Shown: positions 17,172 through 24,957, counted from the first letter of the stretch. The stretch: DNA of 26,856 nucleotides from JACQWX01 sp041662295 (GCA_041662295.1 JBAZSR010000028.1:1-26856); one strand, 5' to 3'. Numbers and translations are program-made. Notes: generated from the sequence alone by a model not told the origin.

Positions 17172-18383
17172 ATGCGGGGCACGGCTCGGCTGTTCGGCTG
17201 TTCGGTGGCGCTGGTCCTGTTCCTTTCCGGCTGCGCGAGCCTGGGCAGGAGGGATCTCGACCTCCTGCCCAAGCAGTCTCCGGACGCCACCGAGGTCCTC
17301 CTCCTTCAGTCGAACGTCAACTGCCAGTTCTTCGTGGACTCCCAGCCGTTGGCCGTGGGCAGGCGGGTCCGCATCGTCGTGACCAAGGCCGGACATCGGG
17401 TGGTCTGCAAGCCGGACGGCTACCGCGCCAAGGAGGAGTACCTCCAGCCTCCTTTCGACCCGGGTTTCCCGGTCGGGTTCACCTTCCTCATCGAGGACCG
17501 GCTCGCGCAGGACGGGGCCGGCTCCGGCGGAGGGGCTTTGGCGCCGCCGGCTCCGGCGCGGACGCTCGTGTCGGACGCGGACCATCCTCCGAAGACCGCC
17601 GCCCTGCCGAGGAAGGACGCCTATGCCGTGCTGGTGGGCATCGAGAAGTACCGGGACCTCCCTGCCGTGGAGTTCGCGGCGCATGACGCGGAGGTCCTCA
17701 AGCGCTACTTGGTGGAGTCCATGGGCTACCAGGAGGAGAACGTGGCCGTGCTCACGGACGGCCGTGCCACGCGCTCGGACCTCGAGGCCTATTTCAAGAC
17801 CTGGCTCGCCAACCGGGTGGGACCCGGGGACTCGGTCTTCGTCTCCTTCTCAGGGCACGGCTCCCCGGACCCGGTCACCGGCGACGCGTACCTGGTCCCC
17901 TACGACGGCAACCCCAGCTTCCTGAAGGACTCCGCGTACCCGCTCAGGAAGCTCTACGCGAGCCTCGCGAGCCTGCCTTCCAAGGACGTCTTCGTCCTGC
18001 TCGACTCCTGCTTCTCCGGGGCCGGCGGGAGGTCTGTCATCGCAAAAGGAGTCCGGCCGCTGACGCTGCAGGTCGACGAGTCCGTCCCGGCCGGCAGCGG
18101 TCTCGCGGTGCTGAGTGCGGCCTCGGCAAGCCAGATCAGCTCGGCCTACGAGGGCAAGGCGCACGGCCTGCTGACCTACTTCTTCCTGAGGGGGCTCCAG
18201 GGCGAGGCTGACGCGGACAACGACCGCAGCATCACTCTCGCGGAGGTCTACGACTATCTCCGGCCGCGGGTCGAGCAGACCGCCCGCCGCTCGAGCAACG
18301 TGGAGCAGACCCCCCAACTCTTCCCGCCCCGAGCGGGCATCGGCGGCCGCGGCGAAGAGGTCTTCCTCAAGCTGTCCCGCTGA
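17172..18383 (+). CDS. Caspase-fold (peptidase C14) lipoprotein
   Basis: The 403-aa protein begins with a lipoprotein signal (lipobox LSGC, Cys21), so it should be anchored in the periplasm. Residues 40-110 form a PEGA-like beta domain (FFVDSQPLAVG, VVCKPDGY). The caspase domain (about 148-402) starts DAYAVLVGIEKYRDLP. The catalytic dyad is visible: His229 in FSGHGSPD and Cys280 in LLDSCFSGAGG. Near the C-terminus DADNDRSITLAE (347-358) is a canonical 12-residue EF-hand loop, suggesting calcium control. Bacterial caspase homologues of this type are mostly uncharacterised. Cotranscription with two paralogous lipoproteins hints at a shared envelope role. Confidence 0.88.
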   Translation: MRGTARLFGCSVALVLFLSGCASLGRRDLDLLPKQSPDATEVLLLQSNVNCQFFVDSQPLAVGRRVRIVVTKAGHRVVCKPDGYRAKEEYLQPPFDPGFPVGFTFLIEDRLAQDGAGSGGGALAPPAPARTLVSDADHPPKTAALPRKDAYAVLVGIEKYRDLPAVEFAAHDAEVLKRYLVESMGYQEENVAVLTDGRATRSDLEAYFKTWLANRVGPGDSVFVSFSGHGSPDPVTGDAYLVPYDGNPSFLKDSAYPLRKLYASLASLPSKDVFVLLDSCFSGAGGRSVIAKGVRPLTLQVDESVPAGSGLAVLSAASASQISSAYEGKAHGLLTYFFLRGLQGEADADNDRSITLAEVYDYLRPRVEQTARRSSNVEQTPQLFPPRAGIGGRGEEVFLKLSR

Positions 18384-18409
18384 CGCGGCGCGCTTCTCTA
18401 AGCTATAAT
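18380..18409 (+). promoter_or_regulatory. Promoter of the DUF47-nucleotidase cluster, predicted leaderless start
   Basis: CTGACG (18380-18385), an 18-nt spacer, TATAAT (18404-18409), then exactly six bases before the GTG at 18416. No Shine-Dalgarno is present. The geometry is the same as at rplM. Confidence 0.65.
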
Positions 18410-18415
18410 GCCGGC

Positions 18416-18988
18416 GTGAGCACAGGCGATCCCCTGCTCGGACAGGCGCGGGCGTTCTCCGCCTTGGCTGATGCCGCGGCCCGCTTCTTCGCCGAGCCGT
18501 CGGCGGACCGGGCGGCCCGCGTGCGCGAGCGCCTCGGCTCCTGCCGGGTCAAGGCAGGGGCGGCGCGGCCCGGAGGGGACAGGACAGGGCGGGAGGATGT
18601 GCTGGCCGTGTCGCGGCACCTCTCGGAAGCCGCGTTCCAGGCGGCCAAGGCGGTGGATGAGTGCCTGCTCTTCAAGGTGACATCGGGAAGGTCCCTGTCT
18701 TTGGCCGCGGAATCCCTGCGGGACGCTGCCAAGGAACTGGACCTTTCCGTCAGGACATGGATGAAGGGGGGGCGGGAGCGCTGTGTGGAAAGCGTGATCA
18801 ATGCCAAGCGCCATGCCCAGCAGGCTTCTAGATCAGCGGATGCCGGGGTCACCGAGGCCCTGCACCTGCCCAACACGGTCGAAAGCATCAAATTCAAGGA
18901 GACGTTTGCCAGGCTCTCCCGCTCCGCTGACGAGGCGCATCAGGCAGCGGACCGGATCGGGGAGATGGCAGCGGTCATCAATGATTAA
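18416..18988 (+). CDS. DUF47/PhoU-like all-helical protein
   Basis: The 190-aa protein is Ala-rich and almost wholly alpha-helical. Its C-terminal segment (about 157-190: IKFKETFARLSRSADEAHQA and following) resembles the end of DUF47 'phosphate transport regulator' proteins, which are relatives of PhoU. The N-terminal part is less typical. There is no signal peptide, so it is cytoplasmic. The GTG start follows from the promoter position six bases upstream. It overlaps the 5'-nucleotidase start by 8 nt; a phosphate-sensing role beside two phosphatases would make sense but is inference. Confidence 0.55.
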   Translation: MSTGDPLLGQARAFSALADAAARFFAEPSADRAARVRERLGSCRVKAGAARPGGDRTGREDVLAVSRHLSEAAFQAAKAVDECLLFKVTSGRSLSLAAESLRDAAKELDLSVRTWMKGGRERCVESVINAKRHAQQASRSADAGVTEALHLPNTVESIKFKETFARLSRSADEAHQAADRIGEMAAVIND

Positions 18989-20495
18989 ATTATTGTTCAT
19001 TTTAATAGCATTTTCAGCAAATTCCTGGGCGGAGAACATCAGGATAACCGTATGGCATACCAACGATGTCCATGGTTGGATCATGCCCAGGGAAGCGACC
19101 TTCAACCAGGCTGATCCCAAGAGGATGGTCGGAGGGGCAGCGGTCCTAGCCAAAGTCCTGGAAAAAGACAAGGGACACAGGCTTCTGCTCGATGCCGGGG
19201 ATTGGTTCCAGGGCACTCCTGAGGGCACCCTGACCAAGGGCAAGTCCTCGGTTGAGGTCTATAACGCCATGGGCTACGACGCTCTGGTGCCCGGCAACCA
19301 CGAGTTCGACTATGGGGTGGACAACCTCAAGAGTCTCGTCAAAGGGCTCAAGGCCCCGGTCCTCGGGTGCAATGCCTTCGATGCCAAGACAGGAAAAAGA
19401 GTCGATTTTCTCAAGCCTTATGTCATTAAGGAGGTTGCCGGCGTAAAAATCGGCATCTTCGGGATTCTGACCACGAACATGCCCAGGCTCGTGCTTCCCA
19501 GGCATATCCAGGGCCTGGAGTTCCGGCGGGAAGTCGATGAGGCCAAGAAGGCGGTGGAGGCGTTGAAGAAGGAAGGCGCCACGGTCATCATCGCTCTCAG
19601 TCACGTCGGGTTCGAGACCCCGGACAGGCCTCCTTTCGAGGGAGACCAGACCATCGCGGCTTCGGTGCCAGGCATCGACCTCATCGTGGGAGGGCATTCC
19701 CATACCTTCCTCCGGGAGGCCCTGAGGGACGCCACTCACGGGACCCTGATCGTGCAGGCTGGGGCCAATATGTCCATAGTTGGCCGCACCCAGTTGGAGG
19801 TTGACGGAAAAACAAAAAAAGTCATTAAATCAGAAGATAAATTGATGGACCTCTGGGTAGATGAGTTCAGCGTGGACCCCAAGATCGCAGGGGTTGTGGC
19901 CAAGTACTCGGACGAGGTTGGAAAGACCCTGGATGTCGCTGTGGCCACGGCGGCCACGGCAATCCCCCATGCCCGAACCATGGACGAGTCTCCCATGGGC
20001 GACTGGATGACCGATTGCGCCAGGGATTGGACCAAGACGCAGATCTCCTTCCAGAACCCAGGCGGCATCCGCGCCGGCATCGCCCAGGGGCCGGTGACCC
20101 TGAGGAACATCTTCAGCGTCATGCCGTTCGAGAACACCCTGGTCAGCATGACCATGACCGGCAGTCAGGTGCGCGACGTGCTCGAGCGCGGGGCCTGGGG
20201 CAAGGGCTTCATGCAGGTCTCCGGGATGAAGGTGGTCTACGACCCGTCCAAGCCCAAGGGCGAGCGGCTCGTCTCGGCCTTCGTCGGCGACGAGCCCATG
20301 GGCCCCCAGGGGAGCTATTCGGTCTCCACCGTGGATTTCCTCGCCGAGGGCGGGGACGGCTACGACGTCTTCAAGGCCGTGGAGAAGAAGGACTACACCT
20401 ACAAGCTGCTGCGCGACGTCCTCGAGTGGTGCGCCAGGAAGCAGGGGACCATGACGGCTCCCGTGCCGGGCCGCATCGGGGTCAAGGGAGGCTGA
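18981..20495 (+). CDS. 5'-nucleotidase / UshA-like metallophosphoesterase, exported
   Basis: It releases phosphate from nucleotides outside the cytoplasm. The 504-aa protein has a signal peptide (MIKLLFILIAFSANSWAEN). The N-terminal calcineurin-type domain carries the metal-binding motifs HTNDVHG, DAGDWFQGT, GNHEFDYG, LSHVGFET and GGHSHTF. The C-terminal 5'-nucleotidase domain has QNPGGIRAG, MPFENTLVSMTMTG and the substrate-stacking DFLAEGGDGYDVF. The ATG at 18981 is chosen because it gives the signal peptide. Base composition shifts: short AT-rich stretches occur at the start and near 19808-19850, whereas the C-terminal domain is as GC-rich as its neighbours. The substrate could be nucleotides, UDP-sugars or cyclic nucleotides. 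Confidence 0.92.
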   Translation: MIKLLFILIAFSANSWAENIRITVWHTNDVHGWIMPREATFNQADPKRMVGGAAVLAKVLEKDKGHRLLLDAGDWFQGTPEGTLTKGKSSVEVYNAMGYDALVPGNHEFDYGVDNLKSLVKGLKAPVLGCNAFDAKTGKRVDFLKPYVIKEVAGVKIGIFGILTTNMPRLVLPRHIQGLEFRREVDEAKKAVEALKKEGATVIIALSHVGFETPDRPPFEGDQTIAASVPGIDLIVGGHSHTFLREALRDATHGTLIVQAGANMSIVGRTQLEVDGKTKKVIKSEDKLMDLWVDEFSVDPKIAGVVAKYSDEVGKTLDVAVATAATAIPHARTMDESPMGDWMTDCARDWTKTQISFQNPGGIRAGIAQGPVTLRNIFSVMPFENTLVSMTMTGSQVRDVLERGAWGKGFMQVSGMKVVYDPSKPKGERLVSAFVGDEPMGPQGSYSVSTVDFLAEGGDGYDVFKAVEKKDYTYKLLRDVLEWCARKQGTMTAPVPGRIGVKGG

Positions 20496-20498
20496 TCC

Positions 20499-21092
20499 GT
20501 GCTCCAGAAAGCCAAGTCCGAAGTCGAATACTGGTGGAGGTTCATCAAGAGGGTCGTGGGCGTCCTCATGGTCTGGGGGCTGGTCTTCAGCCTTGTCACC
20601 ATCGCCAAGCTCGGCGTGGCCTTTGACTACGACGAGACCCTGGTGTCGTCGGCCGCGGCCTACGCGAAGGCCTCGGTCTCCGCCCCGCAGGCCGTGAGCC
20701 CGCGGTTCTGGTCCGTGGTGAACCAGTCCTACGACCTCGAGCGCTCGAAGGTCCTGCCCGTGGGCCTGGCGTATCTCTTCCGCTTCCTGGGGTTCCGGGT
20801 ATCGGTCCTCGTTCAGCGGCCGGACACGGATGGCGACGCCCTGAGGAAGGAGTGGCGCAGGCTCGTGCCGAAGGCCCGCTTCGTCTTCACAGGCGAGGGG
20901 GGCGGCAGGGGCCGCCACCTCGAGGACGGCAACTTCGTCCTCTTCTTCGGGGATTCGGATTCTGACATCAGCGAGGCCAGGAAGGCGAAGGTCTACCCGG
21001 TGCGCGTCAAGCGCGCCAGCCAATCCCCGGTCAAAGACGATTATCACCCTGGAACCATGGCCGAGCTCGTCCTGCCTCTCTCCCAATACTAG
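20499..21092 (+). CDS. HAD-superfamily phosphatase, class B acid phosphatase-like, membrane-anchored
   Basis: The 197-aa protein has one hydrophobic segment (about 18-38) acting as an uncleaved anchor or signal. HAD motif I is FDYDETLV with D43 and D45; motif IV is FFGDSDSDISEARKA near residue 150, as in AphA-type class B phosphatases. It would be exported and remove phosphate from nucleotides or other esters. The start is GTG, supported by GGGAGG 7 nt upstream. It follows the 5'-nucleotidase by 3 nt, so the two likely act together on external organic phosphate. Confidence 0.8.
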   Translation: MLQKAKSEVEYWWRFIKRVVGVLMVWGLVFSLVTIAKLGVAFDYDETLVSSAAAYAKASVSAPQAVSPRFWSVVNQSYDLERSKVLPVGLAYLFRFLGFRVSVLVQRPDTDGDALRKEWRRLVPKARFVFTGEGGGRGRHLEDGNFVLFFGDSDSDISEARKAKVYPVRVKRASQSPVKDDYHPGTMAELVLPLSQY

Positions 21093-21242
21093 CGTGGTCT
21101 AGGCGCCTGTCCGGGGAATTCCTTCCCATCCCCTGCAGTCGTGGGTGCCCTGGAGGATTTTTAATTCCCCTTCCCGCCTGCGGTCTGCTCCCCATGCCGC
21201 ATCTCCGCGGTCTCGGGGAAATTTATTCTAGGCAGATTGGGG
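21093..21242. other. Intergenic region before the tpiA promoter
   Basis: No gene seen. It holds an 8-bp inverted repeat, GGGGAATT (21113-21120) and AATTCCCC (21163-21170), with a T5 run just inside the right arm. This may contribute to ending the phosphatase transcript, but it is not a convincing intrinsic terminator. Confidence 0.4.
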
Positions 21243-21271
21243 TTGACAAATCCGGGCCAGGCCTGTATAAT
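21243..21271 (+). promoter_or_regulatory. Consensus promoter of tpiA and probably the whole BMC operon
   Basis: TTGACA (21243-21248) and TATAAT (21266-21271) with a 17-nt spacer match the sigma70 consensus at all 12 positions. Transcription should start near 21278. No comparable promoter was found between tpiA and the window end. Confidence 0.88.
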
Positions 21272-21283
21272 CTGATGTAGAGA

Positions 21284-21302
21284 TGTGGCCTGATTGGCCA
21301 CA
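21284..21302 (+). promoter_or_regulatory. Hairpin at the 5' end of the tpiA leader
   Basis: TGTGGCC (21284-21290) pairs perfectly with GGCCACA (21296-21302) around a 5-nt loop. It sits a few bases after the predicted transcript start and 3 nt before the GGAGG (21306-21310). It may protect the mRNA 5' end or modulate initiation. Confidence 0.55.
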
Positions 21303-21321
21303 AACGGAGGTTTTAGGGACC

Positions 21322-22101
21322 ATGACTTCGCTGCTGCGCAAGCCTTTCATCGCCGGGAACTGGAAGATGCACCTGACCATTGCCGAATCCGTGGCTTTGG
21401 CCAAAGAGACGGCAAAGGCTTGTGGCCAAAATGGCCCCGACACTGCGGTCTGCGTGCCGTTCACCGCGATCACGGCCGTGGTCTCGGCGGTCCAGGGCTC
21501 GACGGTCTTGGTCGGCGGCCAGGACCTGCACTGGGAGTCCCAAGGCGCCTTCACCGGCGAGGTCTCGGCCCGCATGCTCGCGGATGCCGGCTGCAAGACC
21601 GTGGTCATCGGCCACAGCGAGCGGCGCCGCTATTTCAACGAGACCGACGAGACGGTCAACAAGAAGCTCAAGGCCGCGCTCGGAGCGGGCCTGCTCCCCA
21701 TCGTGTGCGTGGGCGAGACCCTGGACGAGAGAGAATCGCAGAAGACCTACCGGGTCCTGGAAACCCAAGTGAAGGGGGCCTTCGCGGGATTCTCCGCCGC
21801 GGACCTGGCGCGAGTCGTCATCGCGTACGAGCCCGTGTGGGCCATCGGCACGGGCAAGACGGCCACGCCCGACCAGGCGCAGGACAGCCACATCTTCATC
21901 CGCAAGCTCGTGGCCCGGACCTTCGATGAGAAGCTCGCGGCCGGGATGCGCATCCTCTACGGCGGCTCGGTCAAGGCCGACAACGTCGACAGCCTCATGG
22001 CCCAGCCCGACCTCGACGGCGCTCTGGTTGGAGGCGAGAGCCTCAAGGCCGCCAACTTCAGCCGCATCATTCAGTTCAAGGCCATGGCAGGGGCCGCCTG
22101 A
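21322..22101 (+). CDS. tpiA: Triosephosphate isomerase
   Basis: It interconverts glyceraldehyde 3-phosphate and dihydroxyacetone phosphate. The 259-aa protein has all catalytic elements: N13/K15 in AGNWKMH, H98 in IGHSERR, E170 in AYEPVWAIGTGKT and the phosphate-gripping loop 6 (from 173). LYGGSVKADN lies near the C-terminus. It follows a consensus promoter and a GGAGG site. Its stop is only 2 nt from the pduL start, which places it as the apparent first gene of the BMC operon. This fits a pathway that yields triose phosphate. Confidence 0.97.
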   Translation: MTSLLRKPFIAGNWKMHLTIAESVALAKETAKACGQNGPDTAVCVPFTAITAVVSAVQGSTVLVGGQDLHWESQGAFTGEVSARMLADAGCKTVVIGHSERRRYFNETDETVNKKLKAALGAGLLPIVCVGETLDERESQKTYRVLETQVKGAFAGFSAADLARVVIAYEPVWAIGTGKTATPDQAQDSHIFIRKLVARTFDEKLAAGMRILYGGSVKADNVDSLMAQPDLDGALVGGESLKAANFSRIIQFKAMAGAA

Positions 22102-22103
22102 GG

Positions 22104-22742
22104 ATGTCCCTCGACCCGGGGCTCGCCGGCTCCATCGCCGACGAGCTCGCCCGGCGTCTCGGCCGGTCGAGCGTCCCCATCCCGGTCGGGGTCTCGAACC
22201 GCCACCTCCATCTCAGCGCGGTCCATGTGGCGGCGCTCTTCGGCCCGGGCGCGGCCATGACGTCCCTGAGGCCCCTGATGCAGCCCGGGCAGTTCGCGTG
22301 CGGCCAGACCGTGGACCTCGAAGGCCCCAAGGGCAGGGTCAGGGGCGTGCGGGTCCTGGGGCCCGCGCGGCCCAAGACCCAGATCGAGGTCTCGCTGACG
22401 GACTGCCGGACCCTGGGCATCGAGCCGCCCCTGCGCCAGTCGGGCAATCTCGACGCCGCGGCAGGGGTGCGCCTGGTCGGGCCCGCCGGATCCGTGGACG
22501 CCCCTGGTTCGGTCATCGTGGCCCAGCGGCACCTCCACGTCCACACCTCGGACGCGGCCCGCCTGGGTCTCAAGGACAACGACGTGGTGCGGGTGCGCGC
22601 CGGCAGTCCTGCGCTGCGGCCCGCCGTGTTCGAGAACGTGGTCGCGCGCGTCTCGGACCAGTTCGCTTTGGAGTTCCATCTGGACACCGACGAGGCCAAT
22701 GCCGCGTGGGTGAAGACGGGCGACGTGGCGTACCTCGTATGA
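22104..22742 (+). CDS. pduL: Phosphate propanoyltransferase / phosphotransacylase (PduL)
   Basis: PduL turns acyl-CoA and phosphate into acyl phosphate, recycling CoA inside microcompartments. The 212-aa protein has the two metal-binding histidine clusters of the family, VSNRHLHLS (near residue 30) and VAQRHLHVHTSDAARLGLKD (near 139). The N-terminal stretch LAGSIADELARRLGR is an amphipathic helix like a PduL encapsulation peptide. It follows tpiA by 2 nt and precedes the shell genes. The acyl chain (acetyl or propanoyl) cannot be read from the sequence. Confidence 0.93.
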   Translation: MSLDPGLAGSIADELARRLGRSSVPIPVGVSNRHLHLSAVHVAALFGPGAAMTSLRPLMQPGQFACGQTVDLEGPKGRVRGVRVLGPARPKTQIEVSLTDCRTLGIEPPLRQSGNLDAAAGVRLVGPAGSVDAPGSVIVAQRHLHVHTSDAARLGLKDNDVVRVRAGSPALRPAVFENVVARVSDQFALEFHLDTDEANAAWVKTGDVAYLV

Positions 22743-22779
22743 GCACGGGGATGATGGGCCATAGTTTCTAAGGAGGCTA

Positions 22780-23082
22780 ATGAACATGATGGCATTGGGA
22801 ATGATCGAGACGCGCGGGCTGGTCGCCAGCATCGAGGCGGCCGACGCCGCTGTCAAGGCCGCGGACGTGCGGATCGTGGGCTACGAGAAGGTCGGGACCG
22901 GGCTGGTGACGATCCTCTTCCGCGGAGAGGTCGCGGCGTGCAAGGCCGCGTGCGATTCGGGCGCGGCAGCGGCCCAGAAGGTCGGGGAGCTCGTCGCGGT
23001 GCACGTCATCCCGCAGCCGCACCCGGACCTCGAGGGGAAGATGCCGATCTCCCTGCCGGAGACCCTCAACAGGAAGAAGTAA
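22780..23082 (+). CDS. BMC-H shell protein (PduA/EutM type)
   Basis: It is a hexamer-forming facet protein of a bacterial microcompartment, 100 aa. It opens MNMMALGMIETRGLVASIEA and has the pore segment GYEKVGTGLVTILFRG (34-49), close to PduA's KIGSG, then VHVIPQPHPDLE near residue 75-86. The Gly/Thr pore would pass small polar metabolites. AAGGAGG lies 5 nt upstream of the ATG, a stronger site than those of its neighbours, in line with the need for many copies. Its stop overlaps the next ATG (TAATG). Confidence 0.96.
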   Translation: MNMMALGMIETRGLVASIEAADAAVKAADVRIVGYEKVGTGLVTILFRGEVAACKAACDSGAAAAQKVGELVAVHVIPQPHPDLEGKMPISLPETLNRKK

Positions 23083-23369
23083 TGATCTTCGCTCGGGTCA
23101 CGGGCACGGTCGTCTGCACCGCCAAGGACGAGAAGCTCGTCGGAGCCAAGCTGATGCTGGTCCAGCCGGTGGACGTCTCCGGTGCGGCCAAGGGCAATCC
23201 CCTGGTCGCGGTGGACTCGGTCGGCGCGGGCGAGGGCGAGCTCGTCCTCCTGGTGCAGGGGTCGAGCGCCCGGCAGACGGCGCGGACGAAGGACAACCCT
23301 GTCGATGCGGTCATCTTCGCCATCGTAGACAGCGTCGAGCAGGGCGGGTCGATCATCTTTAAGAAGTAA
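23082..23369 (+). CDS. BMC-P shell protein (EutN/CcmL type), first of three
   Basis: It forms the pentameric vertex of the shell, 95 aa. It begins MIFARVTGTVVCTAKDEKLV and carries LMLVQPVDV, VDSVGAGEGELVLLVQGSSAR and IFAIVDSVE, all EutN/CcmL hallmarks. Translation is probably coupled to the BMC-H gene through a 1-nt overlap. A strong hairpin follows it, before the aldehyde dehydrogenase gene. Confidence 0.95.
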   Translation: MIFARVTGTVVCTAKDEKLVGAKLMLVQPVDVSGAAKGNPLVAVDSVGAGEGELVLLVQGSSARQTARTKDNPVDAVIFAIVDSVEQGGSIIFKK

Positions 23370-23388
23370 GGAATCCGTTGTTCCTTCC

Positions 23389-23414
23389 GGTGCCGGGGAT
23401 CGTTCCCCGGCACC
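23389..23414 (+). promoter_or_regulatory. Perfect 10-bp hairpin inside the BMC operon
   Basis: GGTGCCGGGG and CCCCGGCACC form a 10-bp GC-rich stem with loop ATCGTT, 19 nt after the BMC-P stop. No T run follows, so full termination is unlikely. It may protect or end a shell-gene mRNA, or act as an RNA-processing site setting shell-to-enzyme ratio. Confidence 0.75.
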
Positions 23415-23434
23415 GAGAGGGGGGGAACGACTAT

Positions 23435-24889
23435 ATGCAGAAAGAAGAGATAGCGGCCATCGTCGGCGAGGTCTTGAAGCGCCTCGAGTCCCACGAGGGG
23501 CTCCGGGCCGCGCTGGCCACGGCAGGGCCGGGCGGATCCGGGTCCGCTGGGCAGGGGGACGGGGTGGTCTTCTCGACTGTGGACGCGGCCGTCTCGGCCG
23601 CAGGCAGGGCGCAGCAGGCGTTCCACGGCCTGGGCTTGGAAGCGCGGGCCAGGATCATCGAGGCCATGCGGGCCGCGGCGGTCGAGAACGCGGAGCGCTG
23701 GGCCCGCATGGCCGTGGAAGAGACGAAGATGGGCCGCGTGGAGGACAAGATCCAGAAGAACCTCATCTGCGCCCGGCGCACCCCGGGCGTCGAGGACCTG
23801 GGCTCGCGCGCCTACACCGGGGACAAGGGACTGACCCTGGTGGAGCACGCGCCCTACGGGGTCGTGGCTGCGGTCACGCCCTCCACCAACCCCGGGGCCA
23901 CCATCATCAACAACGCCATCTCCGTGCTGGCGGCCGGCAACGCGATCGTCTTCGCCCCGCACCCGGCGGCCGTGAAGGTGTGCACTGAGGCCATGAGGGT
24001 CCTGTCCCGTGCCATCACGGCGGCGGGAGGGCCCGAGGGCCTCATCACCACGGTCTCACCGGCCAGCCAGGAGACCACGAAGGCGCTCCTGGCGCACCCC
24101 GGGGCCAGCGTCAACATGGTCACGGGCGGGCCGGCCATCGTGAAGGTCGCCATGACCGTGGGCAAGACCTGCAAGACCATCGCGGCCGGGCCCGGCAACC
24201 CCCCGGTCGTGGTGGACGGGACCGCGGAGTTTCCCAAATGCGCCTCGGACATCATCTTCGGCGCGAGCTTCGACAATAACGTGCTGTGCACCGCGGAGAA
24301 GGAAGTCATCGTCACGGCTGACGCCAGGACGCGCTTCCTGGAGGCCATGCGCCGGGACCCGCGGGCCTTCGAGCTCGGCCCCGCCCAGGCCGACGCGGTC
24401 ACCAGGCTCGTCATCAAGGAGGGCGGCCGGGGCTGCAAGGACCCGGTCATGAACCGGGACTTCGTGGGCCGCGATGCCGCGGTCATCGCCCGGGGCGCGG
24501 GCATCGAGGTCCCGCCGCAGACGCGGCTCCTCTGGGCCGAGGTCCCCAACGACCACCCGCTCGTTTGGACCGAGCAGCTCATGCCCGTCCTGCCGGTCAC
24601 GGCCGTGCCGGACGTGGAGAAGGCCGTCGAGCTCGCCTACGAGGCCGAGGGCTTCAACCACCACACCGCGGCCATGTACTCGACCGATGTGCGCAGCCTC
24701 ACCCTGATGGCGCGGCGGATGCAGTGCTCCATCTTCGTCAAGAACGCTCCCACCCTCTTCGGCCTGGGGATGGGCGAGGGCTGGGCGTCCATGACCATTG
24801 GCACGCCCACCGGGGACGGCCTGACCAAGGCCTCGCATTTCGCCAGGCCCCTGCACTGCTGCCTGGTCGGATATTTTCGGATTGCATGA
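23435..24889 (+). CDS. CoA-acylating aldehyde dehydrogenase (PduP/EutE type)
   Basis: It oxidises an aldehyde to acyl-CoA with NAD+ in the microcompartment core. The 484-aa protein has the catalytic Cys285 in FDNNVLCTAEKEV, the nucleotide-binding VTPSTNPGATIINN (148-161) and GNAIVFAPHPAAV. The first 19 residues (MQKEEIAAIVGEVLKRLES) form an amphipathic encapsulation-peptide-like helix, separated from the enzyme by a Gly/Ser-rich linker. ATG 23435 is chosen because it starts exactly at that helix. Likely substrates are acetaldehyde or propionaldehyde; neighbours favour acetaldehyde from an aldolase. Confidence 0.95.
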   Translation: MQKEEIAAIVGEVLKRLESHEGLRAALATAGPGGSGSAGQGDGVVFSTVDAAVSAAGRAQQAFHGLGLEARARIIEAMRAAAVENAERWARMAVEETKMGRVEDKIQKNLICARRTPGVEDLGSRAYTGDKGLTLVEHAPYGVVAAVTPSTNPGATIINNAISVLAAGNAIVFAPHPAAVKVCTEAMRVLSRAITAAGGPEGLITTVSPASQETTKALLAHPGASVNMVTGGPAIVKVAMTVGKTCKTIAAGPGNPPVVVDGTAEFPKCASDIIFGASFDNNVLCTAEKEVIVTADARTRFLEAMRRDPRAFELGPAQADAVTRLVIKEGGRGCKDPVMNRDFVGRDAAVIARGAGIEVPPQTRLLWAEVPNDHPLVWTEQLMPVLPVTAVPDVEKAVELAYEAEGFNHHTAAMYSTDVRSLTLMARRMQCSIFVKNAPTLFGLGMGEGWASMTIGTPTGDGLTKASHFARPLHCCLVGYFRIA

Positions 24890-24907
24890 ACGGCATGAAA
24901 GAACAAG

Positions 24908-24952
24908 GGAGATCCTGAGGAAACGGATCTCCTCGGGCTAGCGCCCTCGGAG
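24908..24952 (+). promoter_or_regulatory. Competing hairpins in front of the BMC-T gene, able to mask its ribosome-binding site
   Basis: Hairpin 1 pairs GGAGATCC (24908-24915) with GGATCTCC (24925-24932). The same CTCC (24929-24932) can instead pair with GGAG (24949-24952), the BMC-T Shine-Dalgarno, helped by GGGC (24935-24938) with GCCC (24943-24946). The two structures exclude each other. The pairing is seen; any switching is inference. Confidence 0.5.
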
Positions 24953-24957
24953 AACAT

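Noticed and set aside
21275..21280. ATGTAG start-stop pair just after the tpiA -10 box
   Set aside because: It lies at or before the predicted transcript start (near 21278), so it would not be translated; most likely chance.
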